Part shown: one piece after another, positions 11,580 to 23,895 of the stretch
Position numbering within the stretch: position 1 is the first letter of the stretch
How the letters are laid out: every line of letters starts with the position of its first letter
DNA from: Hyalella azteca
Lineage: Eukaryota > Arthropoda > Malacostraca > Amphipoda > Hyalellidae
Assembly (NCBI RefSeq): GCF_000764305.2
Contig: NW_025934863.1
Span: 2,431 to 66,430, forward strand
DNA: 64,000 nucleotides
Direction of reading: 5' to 3'
Program-made: the position numbers and the translations under genes
Notes under the pieces: model-generated
Databases searched by the model: none
The model's input: the letters and a program-made list of their open reading frames with translations, nothing else
What the model was told of the DNA's origin: nothing

Positions 11580-11790
11580 AACTTGACGCAGGTAATCAGG
11601 GTATTCATGGCAGGTAATCATGCAGGAAATCATGGTAGGTATTCGTGGCAGGTGACCAGCCTAGCGACGACTCGGAGACGGAGGGCGACGAAGGCGGCGC
11701 ATCAGCTTGACCGTGGGATCCGAAGTCCCAAACGCATCATAAGGTCATAAGTCAGGTAATCATGGTAGGTATTCGTGGCAGGTTTTCGTA
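11580..11790. repeat. short irregular repeat of GCAGGTAATCATGG / TAGGTATTCGTGG
   Basis: Several 12-15 bp variants of GGCAGGTAATCATG and GGTAGGTATTCGTG occur at 11588-11655 and again at 11752-11785, interrupted by about 95 bp of GC-richer unique sequence. Confidence 0.65.
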
Positions 11791-12169
11791 GCAGTTATTG
11801 GTGACAGATCATTGATATATATTATTGTGGAGAATTTAACAAATTTAAATTAATCGTGTAAAATTTGCCTGAAAGTTTTTACCGCGCGTTCTGAGTCGAA
11901 TTCAATTGGAATATGAAGATGACGGTAAATTTTTGATATCCTGAATACTGGAACTGTGACATCATTTTTTGGTGAACAAACACAGGCACTTCTAACGAAA
12001 TTGTCTTTCAAATTTATTTTATACGTAGTTCTAAATCAAATAATATACGTTAAAAAATTACTTCTTAAAGACAACACTTCTAAAGAATCCAGTGTTTTCA
12101 ATGTTACAGATGTACGATGAATTTCTAATTTTATTTTCGAATATTGAAAAAATTAATTTTTCAATTTTT
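11791..12169. other. unique AT-rich DNA
   Basis: No array, RNA gene or protein seen. Confidence 0.5.
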
Positions 12170-12500
12170 TAATATATAAATTTTTTTCAAAATTATTTAT
12201 TCTGTCAATTGATTCATGCATTGCCTCCAACTTCTCAGAAGTGTTTAAAATTTCAGATCAATTGGACAGGTAAAAGTGTATCATATATCAATTACCAGAT
12301 TTGTAGCTGACTAAATTATTTTTTCAGTTTTTAATATTAAATAAATTATTTTTAAAATTATTCATTTTGTGATTTGATTCATGCTTTGTCTGCAACTTTT
12401 CGCAAGTGTGCAAAATTTCAGATCAATAGGATAGGTAAAAGTGTGTTAAATTTTGATTATAAGATTTGTAGCAGACAGACAAAAAACAACAAGAAGTGAA
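12170..12500 (+). repeat. diverged tandem pair, possible LINE 3' tail
   Basis: Two copies of about 165 bp share TTGATTCATGC, AAATTTCAGATCAAT, GGTAAAAGTGT and AGATTTGTAGC, at roughly 75-80 percent identity. The second copy ends in AGCAGACAGACAAAAAAC. A 3' end with AAATTTCAG..., then GACAGACA and poly-A-like sequence resembles 3' tails of RTE-type LINEs in arthropods. That link is inference; no reverse transcriptase is present. Confidence 0.5.
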
Positions 12501-14640
12501 GTTAAGGAGAAGTGTGAAATACAAAATTTTACAGCTACGGAAATAATAATTATTCATGTTTGCATCGCTCATTTCTTCTTAAATGTTGGTGACTGAGACA
12601 ATACTGAAATTCAAGCCTCAATGAGTTCAAAACATCTATATAATATCAAACTTTTATGAACCATCAATAAAGTAATTGGCTACGCAAACATTTGTGTATA
12701 TCACTGAAGAGCTTCAGCAGCGGCCATCATATAAAAGTATATCACTCACATCATACGTACTTTGCATCACAATTACTCACTATATTTTCACTATCAATTG
12801 CATACGAACAAGAAACTGATTCATTCTATTAACCTTATTTTACCCTTACTTTGATCCTATATCCATGTGACGTCTTTAATTAATGGGCTTCTAATCTGAA
12901 TTTTTTTTCTTATGCTGATTATTATCTCTAAAACTTATTTGCTTCATTTACCATTCTGATTGTAAACTCAGAAAGACATTAATACGTAATTCACATGGTT
13001 TGGCAACACATTCATTGCTCGCCTCAAGCGCTGATTTCAAATAATTTTAACTAATGCTATTATACTGCAAAATTTTGCACCTCCTCAACCATTAAATAGC
13101 AGGGATCAGTTAACAAGGCATTGTGTGGCGATAGTGACCGTGATGTAGGAACGGTAACTGCTTTATTAAATGCTGGAACAAATCCTGCAGTTAATTACGT
13201 TTAAATTATGTATTCGAAAGTGGAACAACTTAGATTACTTGGATTAAACCAGTGAAATAGAACTTGAGTGTACACGGTAGAGGGGAAAAAATAAAACTTA
13301 AATAGTAAGTGAATATGAAGCTGCCTGTGAATGAGGGTCTTTAATTAATTATATTAAAAAATTTATTCTGGACAAAAATTGCAACCAAAATATGTGTTAT
13401 TTTAAAGAGTTGTTAAGTAAAAAAATTAAATTTAATAAAATTATTTATTTCATAACTGCATGACATAATCAGTGCTAATCACCCATTCACCCAAATGGGC
13501 GCTCAAACCATACAACAGTCCTCGATCGATAGCATTACTCGAAGAGCAGCAGAGTTTTTTTTCAACTCTCGGCACAAAATGTCAAGTAATTAATGACTTG
13601 AGGAAGCAATCAAACCATAACCTTTCAGCCCGTCTAAACCCACACACTATTCGATCCGGTCATCAATACAAACAAGTTTGGCATTGACGGCAACGAAGCA
13701 GGCTGCTGTTCAGGACCGATCACCAACAAACCGTGACGATTTGTGATCCAATTTTCATTTTGTGACCGCTACCGCTAATGATGTGTCCAGGTTCCCACAA
13801 TTGTGAGTTGCTGTGTCGTCAATTGAGACCTAACGCAGCACTCACTGCCATTAAACCGGCAGCCTGCCCCTGCATAATTGCTGTGTGATCTGCGCATGCG
13901 CAGTGCAAAGAACGCTACGGCGAAGAAGGTTTGATATAATCGACATAAAAGCACTACGAAAAGAAGATTAAGGAGAAAAAAGTTAGATAATCAACACAAA
14001 TGTCATTTAAAAAAACACTAAGGAGAAAAATTAAGGCAATTAACACGGGCATTTGCAGTTCGAAGAAGAGAAAAGCGAAATATATTAGGTTTTCGAAACT
14101 GTATGAACTCCTCTGTCTGTGCAAATATATATATGTATTCTGCAAAGGTATCATTGCATGAGAACTTATATATTAATATTAATTTTGTTATGATTTAAGA
14201 CAGACGCAAATGTGATTCTATAGCCAAAATAAACACAATCTAAAGAGAATATTTGTTTCAGCAAACGTCACTTTTCATCTTCTCTACAACACGAAACTAA
14301 ATGACATACATTCCGCACGTACTTTTCAAAGCTTTACTCTTTTCAAAGGCTTCAGTCATGGATATATCCTGGCTTCTACAAGTCCGCATTATGTGTGGAA
14401 TTATGGAAAGTATTGAAGTTAGTTCGTATATCACAAGCGAAATGAAGCTATGATAAACTAATGAGGTGGCTGGTGAGAGCGACAAACCACCTAAGATGAG
14501 ACGACGCGCACGATAAAAATGACTTACCGTATTGCTTGAGACCAAATAATTAGAGCGCTGTCGTATTTCAGGCTAACGATGCAAGTTCTGAGGTCGAACA
14601 GCAGCTACGCGGTGGGGAGCCTTGATTGCTTAACACGGGA
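12501..14640. other. unique AT-rich DNA with one GC-richer segment
   Basis: Mostly AT-rich. The segment about 13680-13925 is richer in GC, with repeated ACAATTG/CAATTGTG motifs and an NRF1-type site (separate entry). No exon recognised. Confidence 0.5.
13891..13902. promoter_or_regulatory. NRF1/Ewg-type palindrome
   Basis: TGCGCATGCGCA matches the NRF1 consensus YGCGCAYGCGCR at every position. NRF1 (Ewg in flies) sites are typically found in animal core promoters. There is no downstream reading frame or transcript evidence here, so a promoter is only a possibility. Confidence 0.3.
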
Positions 14641-15463
14641 TGAGGTATTAGAGTCATGGTAATGTCATGGTAATATGAGGTATTAGAGTCATGGTAATAT
14701 GAGGTATTATAGAGTCATGGTAATATCAGGGTAATATGAGGTATTAGAGTCATGTAATATGAGGTATTAGAGTCATGGTAATATGAGGTATTACAGTCAT
14801 GGTAATATATGAGGTATTATAAAGTCATGGTAATATGAGGTATTAGAGTCATGGTAATATCATGGTAATATGAGGTATTAGAGTCATGGTAATATCATGG
14901 TAATGTGAGGTATTAGAGTCATGGTTATATCATGTTAATGTGAGGGATTAGGGTCATGATAATATAATGGTAATACGAGGTATTAGAGTCATGGTAATGT
15001 CATGGTAATATGAGGTATTAGAGTCATGGTAATATCAGGGTAATGTGAGGTATTAGAGTCATGGTAATATGAGGTATTAGAGTCATGGTAATATGAGGTA
15101 TTAGAGTCATGGTAATATATGAGGTATTATAGAGTCATGGTAATATGAGGTATTACAGTCATGGTAATATGAGGTATTATAGGGCATGATAATATAAGGT
15201 ATTACAGTCATGGTAATATCATGGTAATATGAGGTATTAGAGTCATGGTAATATCATGGTAATATGAGGTATTAGAGTCATGGTAATATGAGGTATTATA
15301 GAGGCATGGTTATATGAGGTATTATAGAGGCATGGTAATATGAGGTATTAGAGTCATGGCACTATGAGGTATTAGAGTCATGGTAATATGAGGTATTAGA
15401 GTCATGGTAATATGAGGTATTAGAGTCATGGTAATATGAGGTATTAGAGTCATGGTAATATGA
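14641..15463. repeat. 24-bp satellite-like array (about 820 bp)
   Basis: More than 30 copies of GAGGTATTAGAGTCATGG plus TAATAT, interspersed with extra 11-bp CATGGTAATAT segments and TATAGAG variants, giving 24, 26, 35 and 37-bp spacings. This is the longest array in the window. Confidence 0.95.
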
Positions 15464-15698
15464 AGGTCGTCATATATAACGGGCAACAAATTATGGTGAC
15501 GCGTGGGGTTAGATCAAGTTCGATAAAATGTTGAATATACAATAAAGAAAATTCTTAACGCTGAATTAAATTTTCAAAACTTGACAATAAAACTTTTCAA
15601 GTTCCCTTTCAATCTTCACGCGCAATATTTAAAAAGAAGATTAAGAGAACGTCTTGATTCTGGCCAAGCACAGAATGAATGCGCGATAATATCGTGAA

Positions 15699-16060
15699 GT
15701 GTTCCTATATCCAGACTGAAGGCATGAAAATATTTTGACTAGCTTCTATATTCAGGCTAATGTTTTAAATATTTTTAGGTGCTCCTATATCCAGACTGAA
15801 GGCTTGAAAATATTTTGACTAGCTTCTATATTCAGGCTAATGTTTTAAATATTTTTAGGTGCTCCTATATCCAGACTGAAGGCGTGAAAATATTTTGACT
15901 AGCTTCTATATTCAGGCTAATGTTTTAAAATATTTTTAGGTGCTTTTATACCCAGACTGAAGGCATGAAAATATTTTGACTAGCTTCTATATTCAGGTTA
16001 ATGTATTAAAATATTTTTAGGTGCTCCTATATACAGACTGAAGGCACGAAAATATCTTGA
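15699..16060. repeat. 79-82 bp tandem array, 4.4 copies
   Basis: Starts of TCCTATATCCAGACTGAAGG lie near 15704, 15783, 15862, 15942 and 16023. Each unit contains ATATTTTGACTAGCTTC and TATTCAGG. The fourth and fifth copies are more diverged than the first three. Confidence 0.92.
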
Positions 16061-17551
16061 GCAGATAATGTTTGTCGAGATAATATTTGTGTTCACGCTG
16101 GTACAAATGTTCCGATTGTGTATACCAAATTTTATGATAGACGAGAAGCATGGAACATAGAATAAAATCAATTCTGTTTCTGTCAATTTGTATTAAGCCA
16201 GGAATGTGAGATTTGTCTATAGATCGCAAATCGTAGCTATACGACAACGTTAGTTGGGTTGCCGTCCATGACAGTTAATTCATCGGAAATTTATCGAAAG
16301 TAAAGTAGATATTATAATGAAGGAATTAATTGCTGACAGTCTACCTATAGGCAAGTAGATTCTATCCGGCTCGCCGGAAAGTGAAATGTAACCGTTAATG
16401 TAAACTCGGTAACTAGTTGAGACAATAAATATTTTAATAATGTCTACTCAAACTGTGATTACATTAGAAAATGCAAATGCCAAATTCATGGGTAAAAATC
16501 CACGAATAAAGTAGGATAGAAGAAACAAAAATATGGTCGTAAATCTCTCTGTCCACATCATAACATCATCAGTATATTCAATAAAGATGACACATATCAG
16601 GAAAAAATTTACACTAGGACTAAGTGACGGACTGTAACTAATGGCATTGAGAGTGCGGTAGATTGCGATCGTAACTGGTAGTGCAAAAAATGAAGAATTA
16701 ATTGACCAACATATGTATTAATTTCGCACCTCGGCTCTCGTGACCAGCTACAGAACGATCAGATCTCAAGCTATTGACCATCTGATTTAGCAGTGCCAGT
16801 TAAAGAGCTAGTTGTTAAGATCTAGTTATACCACCTATAGTTACGTGTAGAACTAGTTATCCGAGCTATATATATTTACGTGTTACGTAGTTACGTATAG
16901 AACTAGTACGATACGTAGAGCAAGTAACATAGACTAATCTAGTTGTGAAATCAAAGTAACGTCGTAAGTAGATCTGGTTTCCTAAAACTAGAAATAAATA
17001 CAGTAAATAAATTATATTAAATAATGGTTTAATCGATGTTAATTAATTCAGCGCCAGCTGACTGGTGTTTAGGCAGACACGAATTAGGCACTGTCATTTT
17101 TCATGGTTAAATAAGTAACATAAATGAATGCATAAATTAAATAAACATATTCTGCTCGGTGACAGGGACTTTAACATGTACTAGAAGATGCACGTGGATA
17201 ACACTCAACGAAAAGAGTGAGACTTTGTCCAAATGGCGATTAAATTTTTACCTTAACTGAGTGGAGGGAGGCTCAACCTAGTCCAGTTTGGTCTGCAAAA
17301 ATTCATATCAATGCTACTTCAATTATCTGCTTGTGTTCTGAAAAAGTCAGTCGCTATTTTGACGATGTAACTCATTCATTTTTCGAGCGCATGAAAAATA
17401 ACAGCTCAAGTGAATGGATTTTGCACAATATCACCGCGACCACCGAAAATCGAAATTTTATGTCATGGAGAATCAACGGCAGTTACAGGCCGATGGATGC
17501 ACAAACATATACAATCATGATGAACGATTGTTATAATTTATAATTTAGCGA
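16061..17551. other. unique AT-rich DNA with one 100-codon open frame
   Basis: The + frame 17244-17546 is stop-free for about 100 codons and has balanced amino-acid composition, but no recognisable domain; such a length is expected several times by chance in this window. ACGTGTAGAACTAGTTA-like words cluster at 16800-16930. Confidence 0.45.
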
Positions 17552-17606
17552 TATATATATATGATTATATATATGAATATATATATGATTATATATATGA
17601 TTGAGA
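17552..17606. repeat. TA/TATATGAT microsatellite
   Basis: Tandem TATATATATGAT units with TATATATATGAAT variants. Confidence 0.9.
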
Positions 17607-18096
17607 TTATACGCGCAATCCACTCATTATGGAGCAATAAGTTCACGAAGCAAAGTTTACGCGTTTGCCGTCATGAAAATACCCAAGGTTAATTTAGTTT
17701 GACGGTGAAAGGTTAAGTTGTGAAGCACATCTTTGAATTACTTGAATTTTTTGATTACATGTAATTATTACAACTTAATTTTGAGATGCCTCACGAGTAG
17801 GTATCATGGAATATCTTCAGGCGCAATAAACTTGATATTTGATAAAATCAAGTTATTAATATTAAAATATTAACATTATCAATATTTTTGTATAACCAGG
17901 TATTAGTCATCAATATCAACTAGATTGATCTTTCAATCAGACTTTAGAGCTTCACAGGGATAGCGTTAAATCAGGGATATTTGTGAAATCGGACCCGGTT
18001 TCTAGCCGTTCGGTGGCTGAGAAATTACTCACTGCCATTTATCTTGTCGTGATAAACTTGAAGTTTAGCCGTGACCGCCACGAGCGCGATGCTTCT
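17607..18096. other. unique DNA
   Basis: No array or gene. Short ATTAATATTAAAATATTAACATT runs near 17860 are low-complexity sequence. Confidence 0.5.
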
Positions 18097-18595
18097 GATA
18101 AAGTACAGACTATGCATCAAGCATCAGGCCTTGATAGCATCAGTATCGCTTACTAAATTGATGGTCTGCAAGTTATAAATGATAAAGTACAGACCCTGCA
18201 TCAAGCATCAAATCTTGATAGCATCAGTATCGCTTACTAAATTAATGGTCTGCAAGTTATAAATGATAAAGTACAGACCCTGCATCAAGCATCAAGTCTT
18301 GATAGCGTTAGTATCGCTTACTAAATTGATGGTCTACAAGTTATAAGTGATGAAGTACAGACCCTGCATCAAGCATCAAGTCTTGATAGCGTTAGTATCG
18401 CTTACTAAATTGATGGTCTGCTAGTTATAAGTGATGAAGTACAGACTATGCATCAAGCATCAAGTCTTGATAGCGTTAGTATCGCTTACTAAATTGATGG
18501 TCTGCAAGTTATAAGTGATGCAGTACAGACACTGCATCAAGCATCAAGTCTTGATAGCATCAGTATCGCTTACTAAATTGATGGTCTGCAATCAA
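18097..18595. repeat. 84-bp tandem array, six copies
   Basis: Units begin GATAAAGTACAGAC at 18097, 18181 and 18265 and continue with an exact 84-bp spacing to about 18592. Each unit contains CATCAAGTCTTGATAG, an internal inverted repeat (ATCAAG/CTTGAT). Later copies share GATGAAGTACAGAC and AGCGTTAGTATC variants, so subfamilies spread by local duplication. Confidence 0.95.
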
Positions 18596-18797
18596 AAAAT
18601 AATTTGCATGCCGTTGGGCAATTTTTTCCAGGTTTTCACGGTCCGGTCGTGAAAATCAAGCAATGAAATGCAATAAAATTTCTCATATTTATTTTATCAA
18701 ACTTGTCTTAATGAAAAGAATAGTCCGCGATAGGGTTAAAAAATTCGACTGTTTTAGAATAATACAAATTTGAATTATAGTATAATATATTTGAAAA

Positions 18798-19115
18798 GAT
18801 TAGGGGATGGGGTGTGGAGATAAGGGAGGTTGGGGTTAGGGAGGCAAGGGGAGGTTGGGGTTAGGGAAGCAAGGAGAGGTTGGGGTTAGGGAGATTAAGG
18901 GAGGTTGAGGTTATAGGGAGGCAAGGGGAGGTTGGGGTTAAGGAGGCAAAGAGAGGTTGGGGTTTGGGAGGCAAAGAGAGGTAGGGGTTGGAGAAGCAAA
19001 GGGTAGTTTGGGGCTGTTGAAGCAAGGGGAGGTTGGGGTTGGGGGCGATGGTAGGTTAGGGTTTTGCAGGCAAGGGGGGTTTTGGGTTGGGTGAGTAGGG
19101 GGTTGGGGTGCAGGT
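18798..19115. repeat. G-rich about 24-bp array with quadruplex potential
   Basis: Repeats of GGGAGGTTGGGGTTAGGGA then GGCAAGG. Runs of three or four G separated by 3-6 bases meet the simple G-quadruplex rule several times on the + strand. Later copies diverge (TTTGGGAGGCAAAGAGAGG). Confidence 0.88.
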
Positions 19116-20534
19116 GCAGAGGGCACGACGAGGTCCTGCTGGGTAGCCACGCCCCCTTTGTGTTAGATGTCAACCACTTCACCCTTTTAAAAAACTTGCT
19201 CCAACTAAACACGCAACCTATATACTAAATTTGCTCCCTACCTACAACACAGTAACACCCACCTGCACTAGGATGACACTTGTACTGGGTTCATGGCGAA
19301 GTATTTTTTGGTATATTGAACAGGTTCGGTATACGGAGGCGACGATAGCATCAGCTGGAGTGGAGATGTATTGTGCGAGGTGTGAAGAAAGCCTTCGAGC
19401 GCTATCTGCCCCATGACTTGTTCCTTGAGTCCTATAAGCTGAACAAAGTACGCCTAACACCTCATCAGTCCCTCATTGGCACTCTATTGCCTGACACTTT
19501 TGGCCGCACAAGAACTACAAGAACCTTTGGTGTAGATCTTTAGTTTCCAAGTCTTTAAATATTAAATATTGAAGAACCTTTTATATAAAGTTAGCGTCGT
19601 ATGTCCGGAGAACGACTGACCGGTTCACCGACAGGATCGACTGCATGAACTTAAGCGACTATTACTGCTTTTTTATAAGGAGCCATCATTTTCTTGGATT
19701 TACAAAGGTAATCAGACAATGAAGGAATCTATTCGAGCATGATAACATCAGAGTAATTTGTCAGTTAAGACTCTGGGTATCAAAACATTGTTATTGACCA
19801 CAACAGTTGCGGACCTCCGGACAGGAAACTGGTAGAGTCGTTGCCATAACAATCGAGTGATTGTTGGTGCTGCACAATAGCAGTTAGAATGCTCGAGTGA
19901 ATAATTCATACAATACTTTATCTGTGTACATCGTGAGATTTGTGGCGTACGTTTCTGCCCGCCCGGTAACATTATTCAAGTTATTCAGAATTATCATTCT
20001 TTAAGTTGTGAATTGATTGAGTACTGTCAAGATTTTTAACGAGATGTTAGCAAGAGATATTTGAATCAAGAATTGATATAAAGTACATCTGGTACGAGTT
20101 TCCTTGCCTCGGTAAGAGTTTTTTCACGTGGTTTATGTATCTCGATTAGTATCGAGAATACACAGGGTAAAGTTTTATGATTATCATCGATATTTTAGCA
20201 CGACTTCTTTGCATTAGGAGCCGAAAAACTGCTCAGTGGTTGATCGTTTCATCAAAAAGGATCAGACATACAAGTAGAGTATTGGCCGGTAAATAATCGA
20301 AAGTATTGGCTCTACAGAGGAGTATTGGCTTTTAGATCATAGCAAGGCTCTACAACATTGTTGTTGCAACGCGCTATATACTGTCGACCAAAACCAACGA
20401 TCGGTCCTAATTGCCTCCCTCAGGTCATCCTTTGTTAGTCCAGGACGCGTTTAGCACAAACTTCAAGGCAAACTTGAGACCAGCGCCGTATAACAGGATA
20501 GTCCAGCTGAATACTGATGAGACGAGTAAATACG
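19116..20534. other. unique DNA, no gene seen
   Basis: No array. Overlapping frames at 19231-19460 on opposite strands have no recognisable motif. Small CGGTTC/TATTGG words recur without a clear period. Confidence 0.5.
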
Positions 20535-20965
20535 AGAACTCGTAGCTACTCGTTACTGTGATGCATGAGATTCAGGCTCGAAATTGGTAGGGCGGATATT
20601 ATGTATTAACTCGGAATATTATTTCCGATAATATAAACTCAAAATATTGAAAACTCGTAGTTCCTCGTTACTGGGATGCATGAGATTCTGGCTCGAAAGT
20701 GGAACAGGGTTATAATAATTATTTATTAACTCGAAATATAAATTCCGATATTAGCAACTTAAAACGTGGAAAACTCGAAGTTCCTCGTTACTAGGATACG
20801 TGAGATTCTGGTTTGAAATTGGGAAAGGGGAATTTATTAACTCGTAATATTAATTCCGATATTATCAAACTCAAAATATTGAAAACTCATGTAATTCCTC
20901 GTTACTGTGATGCATGAGATTCTGGTTAGAAATTGGATGGGATAATTTCTTTACTAACTCGGACT
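20535..20965. repeat. 114-120 bp tandem array, four copies
   Basis: CTCGTTACTGTGATGCATGAG-like starts occur at 20549, 20664, 20784 and 20898. Each unit also contains TTATTAACTCG and ATTCCGATA. Copies differ by 15-20 percent plus indels, suggesting an older array. Confidence 0.9.
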
Positions 20966-22061
20966 TACCCACGAATCAAACAAAGAAGCTTGAATGATTT
21001 GGAGCACAGAAATTTAAAAGTAAATCAAATTCACAACTTCTAATGTATTTATCAACTTGATTTAGTATGATAAGGCACCCCTGCATGGGTTAGTACCATC
21101 AGTCGATCATCACAGCACCTATATAGGAATACCACTTGTGCGATGAGAATCTGAGAGTAACATACAACGTTCTTTAGTCTATGATTGTCAAAATTTGAAT
21201 AAATTCGGCAATACAGGTAGTAAATGACAGGTCAACCTTATAGAGACCAGAATAGGAATAATCTGGTGAAAAGAGTATATATAGAAAGCAGGAATTGACT
21301 AACTAAATTTGTCAATCAAAGATTATTAGTAAGTCAATTTCTGTGAGACAATTGAAAAAATATTGTAATAATAATATTTAAAAATATTATTATTACAAAT
21401 TAAATCTGGGCCGCGGAAAATTGTGTTTAATTATTTGGAAATTATAACATTTTTCATGCTAAAATTATGACCTTTCATGCGTTATTGCTTGAAAAATTTC
21501 ATGGTTATTGTTTGAAAGTTTGAAGAACATCTTTACCAGAATTCATGTATAAAATTAGCTATGAACCGTGGCTATTTGATGCATTTACCAGCTTAACCAT
21601 AGTTGAGTTCAATTTAGACTAAATGAGATCAGTCAAAGTACTCGCCATGCTTGAATTCTGGTAGCAATTAAACTTCAATACCTGGTTAATTATATAATTG
21701 CTAATAGATACACACATTTTATATAGTTTTACAGGTATTAGCGACAGCGGAGAGGTGAAAAGCCGTACATTGGATAGCAATTTGTCAGACATTCAACCGA
21801 GGAATAACACACTTGTTGAGACTTCTCGTGTCTGTATCAGGAGCTGCGTGATGAAGGCATGAATTCTCTCTTGAGTTTTTTTGCATTTAATCAAGAATAT
21901 CGAGCCATTATATTGGTGTTTGTTGAATATCAAAATTTTGATAAATGTTATTTAGATTTCTAAAAGCATGCAAATTTCAGTAAATTTTAAATGAGGATTT
22001 ACAAGACATAAGTGTTATAGTACTGTGTCACCGCCATACGGCAACGCACGTTGATTTCGAA
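20966..22061. other. unique AT-rich DNA
   Basis: Holds the perfect hairpin listed at 21363-21398. No gene seen. Confidence 0.5.
21363..21398. repeat. 17-bp perfect hairpin
   Basis: TTGTAATAATAATATTT (21363-21379) and its exact complement (21382-21398) flank an AA loop. The AT-only stem could extrude as a cruciform. It resembles an (AAT)n microsatellite flanked by its own inversion. Confidence 0.85.
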
Positions 22062-22378
22062 CTTGGTTGCAGTAAAGTCCACTTTGTATAACTTGGCTGC
22101 TGAGACTCTACAACAAAACTCTACGTTGCCAACTTGCTTACAGTAAAGTCCATTTCGTAGAAGCTGGCTTCCGAAGCTCTACAACAAAACTCTACGTTGC
22201 CAAGTTGGTTACAGTAGAGTCCACTTCGTAGAAGTTCGCTTCCGAAGCTCTACAACAAAACTTTCGCTGCCAACTTGCTTGCAGTAAAGGTAAAGTCCAC
22301 TTTGTAGAAGTTGGCTTCCAAGGCTTTAAAACAAAACTCTACGTTGCCAAGTTGGTTACAGTAAATAAAGTCCGTATT
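22062..22378. repeat. about 70-bp tandem array, 4.5 copies
   Basis: Units contain TTGCAGTAAAGTCCACTT, GCTCTACAACAAAACTCTACG and TTGCCAACTTG. A GTAAAG/TAAATAAAG insertion alters the spacing of the last two copies. Confidence 0.92.
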
Positions 22379-23814
22379 GTGTGCACATGAGAAGCTTCTG
22401 TCCCACCGTAAATATCTACATGCACTCGCAGGACAGCCAACAGAAGGTGTCACATCCAACACCTGAAGTGAATCTGATGTGAACTCGGCAAACAAACGCG
22501 GTCTTCCGTGGGTTTTGCAGTGTTTGGTCTAGAAGACCAGGCATGTCAGCAGGTCTAGCGAACTCGCCAGACCTGTACGCATGCAAGTTTGTGTCTCGCA
22601 TTCCCAATTATTTTGTACGCATGCAAGTTTGTCATGCAAGTTTGTGTCAAGAATTATTTATTCTAGGTTCGCCAGTAGCCGAGGTGACAAGACAGTAAAG
22701 TTCGTCATCCTCAAGATAACCGAGGAGAGTCTAATATACCAGAAAACCGTATAACGTCTTCGGGATAATAGTCGTGTTTAAATTTATATACGAAGAACAG
22801 CATGTACCATATCCCATAATTAGGTATAATAAGTAAAGTATCACGTGCTCCAGGGTTTTATTTTCCAAGATACTTGCCATGAAGGAAATGAGACAAAATA
22901 TCACATTTTATCTGCCGGGAGATCAAAAAATCATCAAGGTGTACAGAATTCAAGAGTAAATTTAAATGACAAAGGAAATGTGGATAATTCTTTCATATTA
23001 CAGTGAACAATTATTGCCTGGGTGAATAATAGTGCACAGCGACCTTGGTTTAGTAGCATGCCTGATCACATGAAAAAGAAGTTGTCAAATAAAAAAAAAT
23101 TTCGTTAGAAAATTCATTCTTATAAGTTATATCAAGCAAATCAAAATTTTCGGTGTCAATATTTTTTTACTGCATGTTGCTCAACGACATTCAAGAAAGG
23201 AAAACTTTATAAGAAAACTCTCAGTCATGCGAAGGCCTACCTTCAATGATGCCGCTATTTGAAAATGATGATCATTTCAAGTGATTTACGTAAAATCAAG
23301 TTAGTTATCTACGCTAAATTCTGAGGCTTGAAAATCAGTTAATTAAAACTCGGATGGTTCTAATATAATCCTCACTGTAGTTGATTATTAGTTGCATAAA
23401 TAGACCGCTCTCAATTATGAAACCAATTAACACGCTTATACCTTTCATTTATCGGAAGAAATATTTAATTAACGACTAATTGTTATATATAATAATAAAA
23501 AAATTTTAACAGTAAAATACTGCGCTTAGTTTTGAAGATACAGTATAAGCAACACACTTACATTTTTCACGGATAAATAAAATCTTGCAAGTGACGAAAA
23601 ATTCAAAAATCGTAGAAATTAGAGTTTCCACGAATCCTGTAAGCAAAGTGAACACACAAACCATACACGGAATAATGTGTGTGGGAAACACAGTTCTGTA
23701 TTTAGAGCACGTGGCGCAAGCACTCCCCTGTGGATACGTAAACTCTTAAGGGACCTAACCGTGCCCTCACACAAGCACGTGTACGAGATCAGTGCGTGTC
23801 CGGCACCCTGACTC
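22379..23814. other. unique DNA with small duplications
   Basis: TACGCATGCAAGTTTGTG occurs at about 22576 and 22617, with a partial third copy. Otherwise AT-rich, no gene recognised. Confidence 0.5.
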
Positions 23815-23895
23815 TAATGACCTCACTACGTGCCCCCTCATGACCTCAGCCGTGACCTCTCATGACCTCATCCGTGACCTCTCATGACCTCAGCG
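23815..23895. repeat. short TGACCTC repeat
   Basis: CCTCATGACCTCAGCCGTGA and CTCTCATGACCTCATCCGTG recur at a spacing of about 24-26 bp, three copies. Confidence 0.8.

Noticed and set aside
17244..17546. Stop-free + stretch of about 100 codons with balanced composition
   Set aside because: With stops about every 16 codons in AT-rich DNA, around ten such stretches are expected in six frames of this window; no domain recognised.
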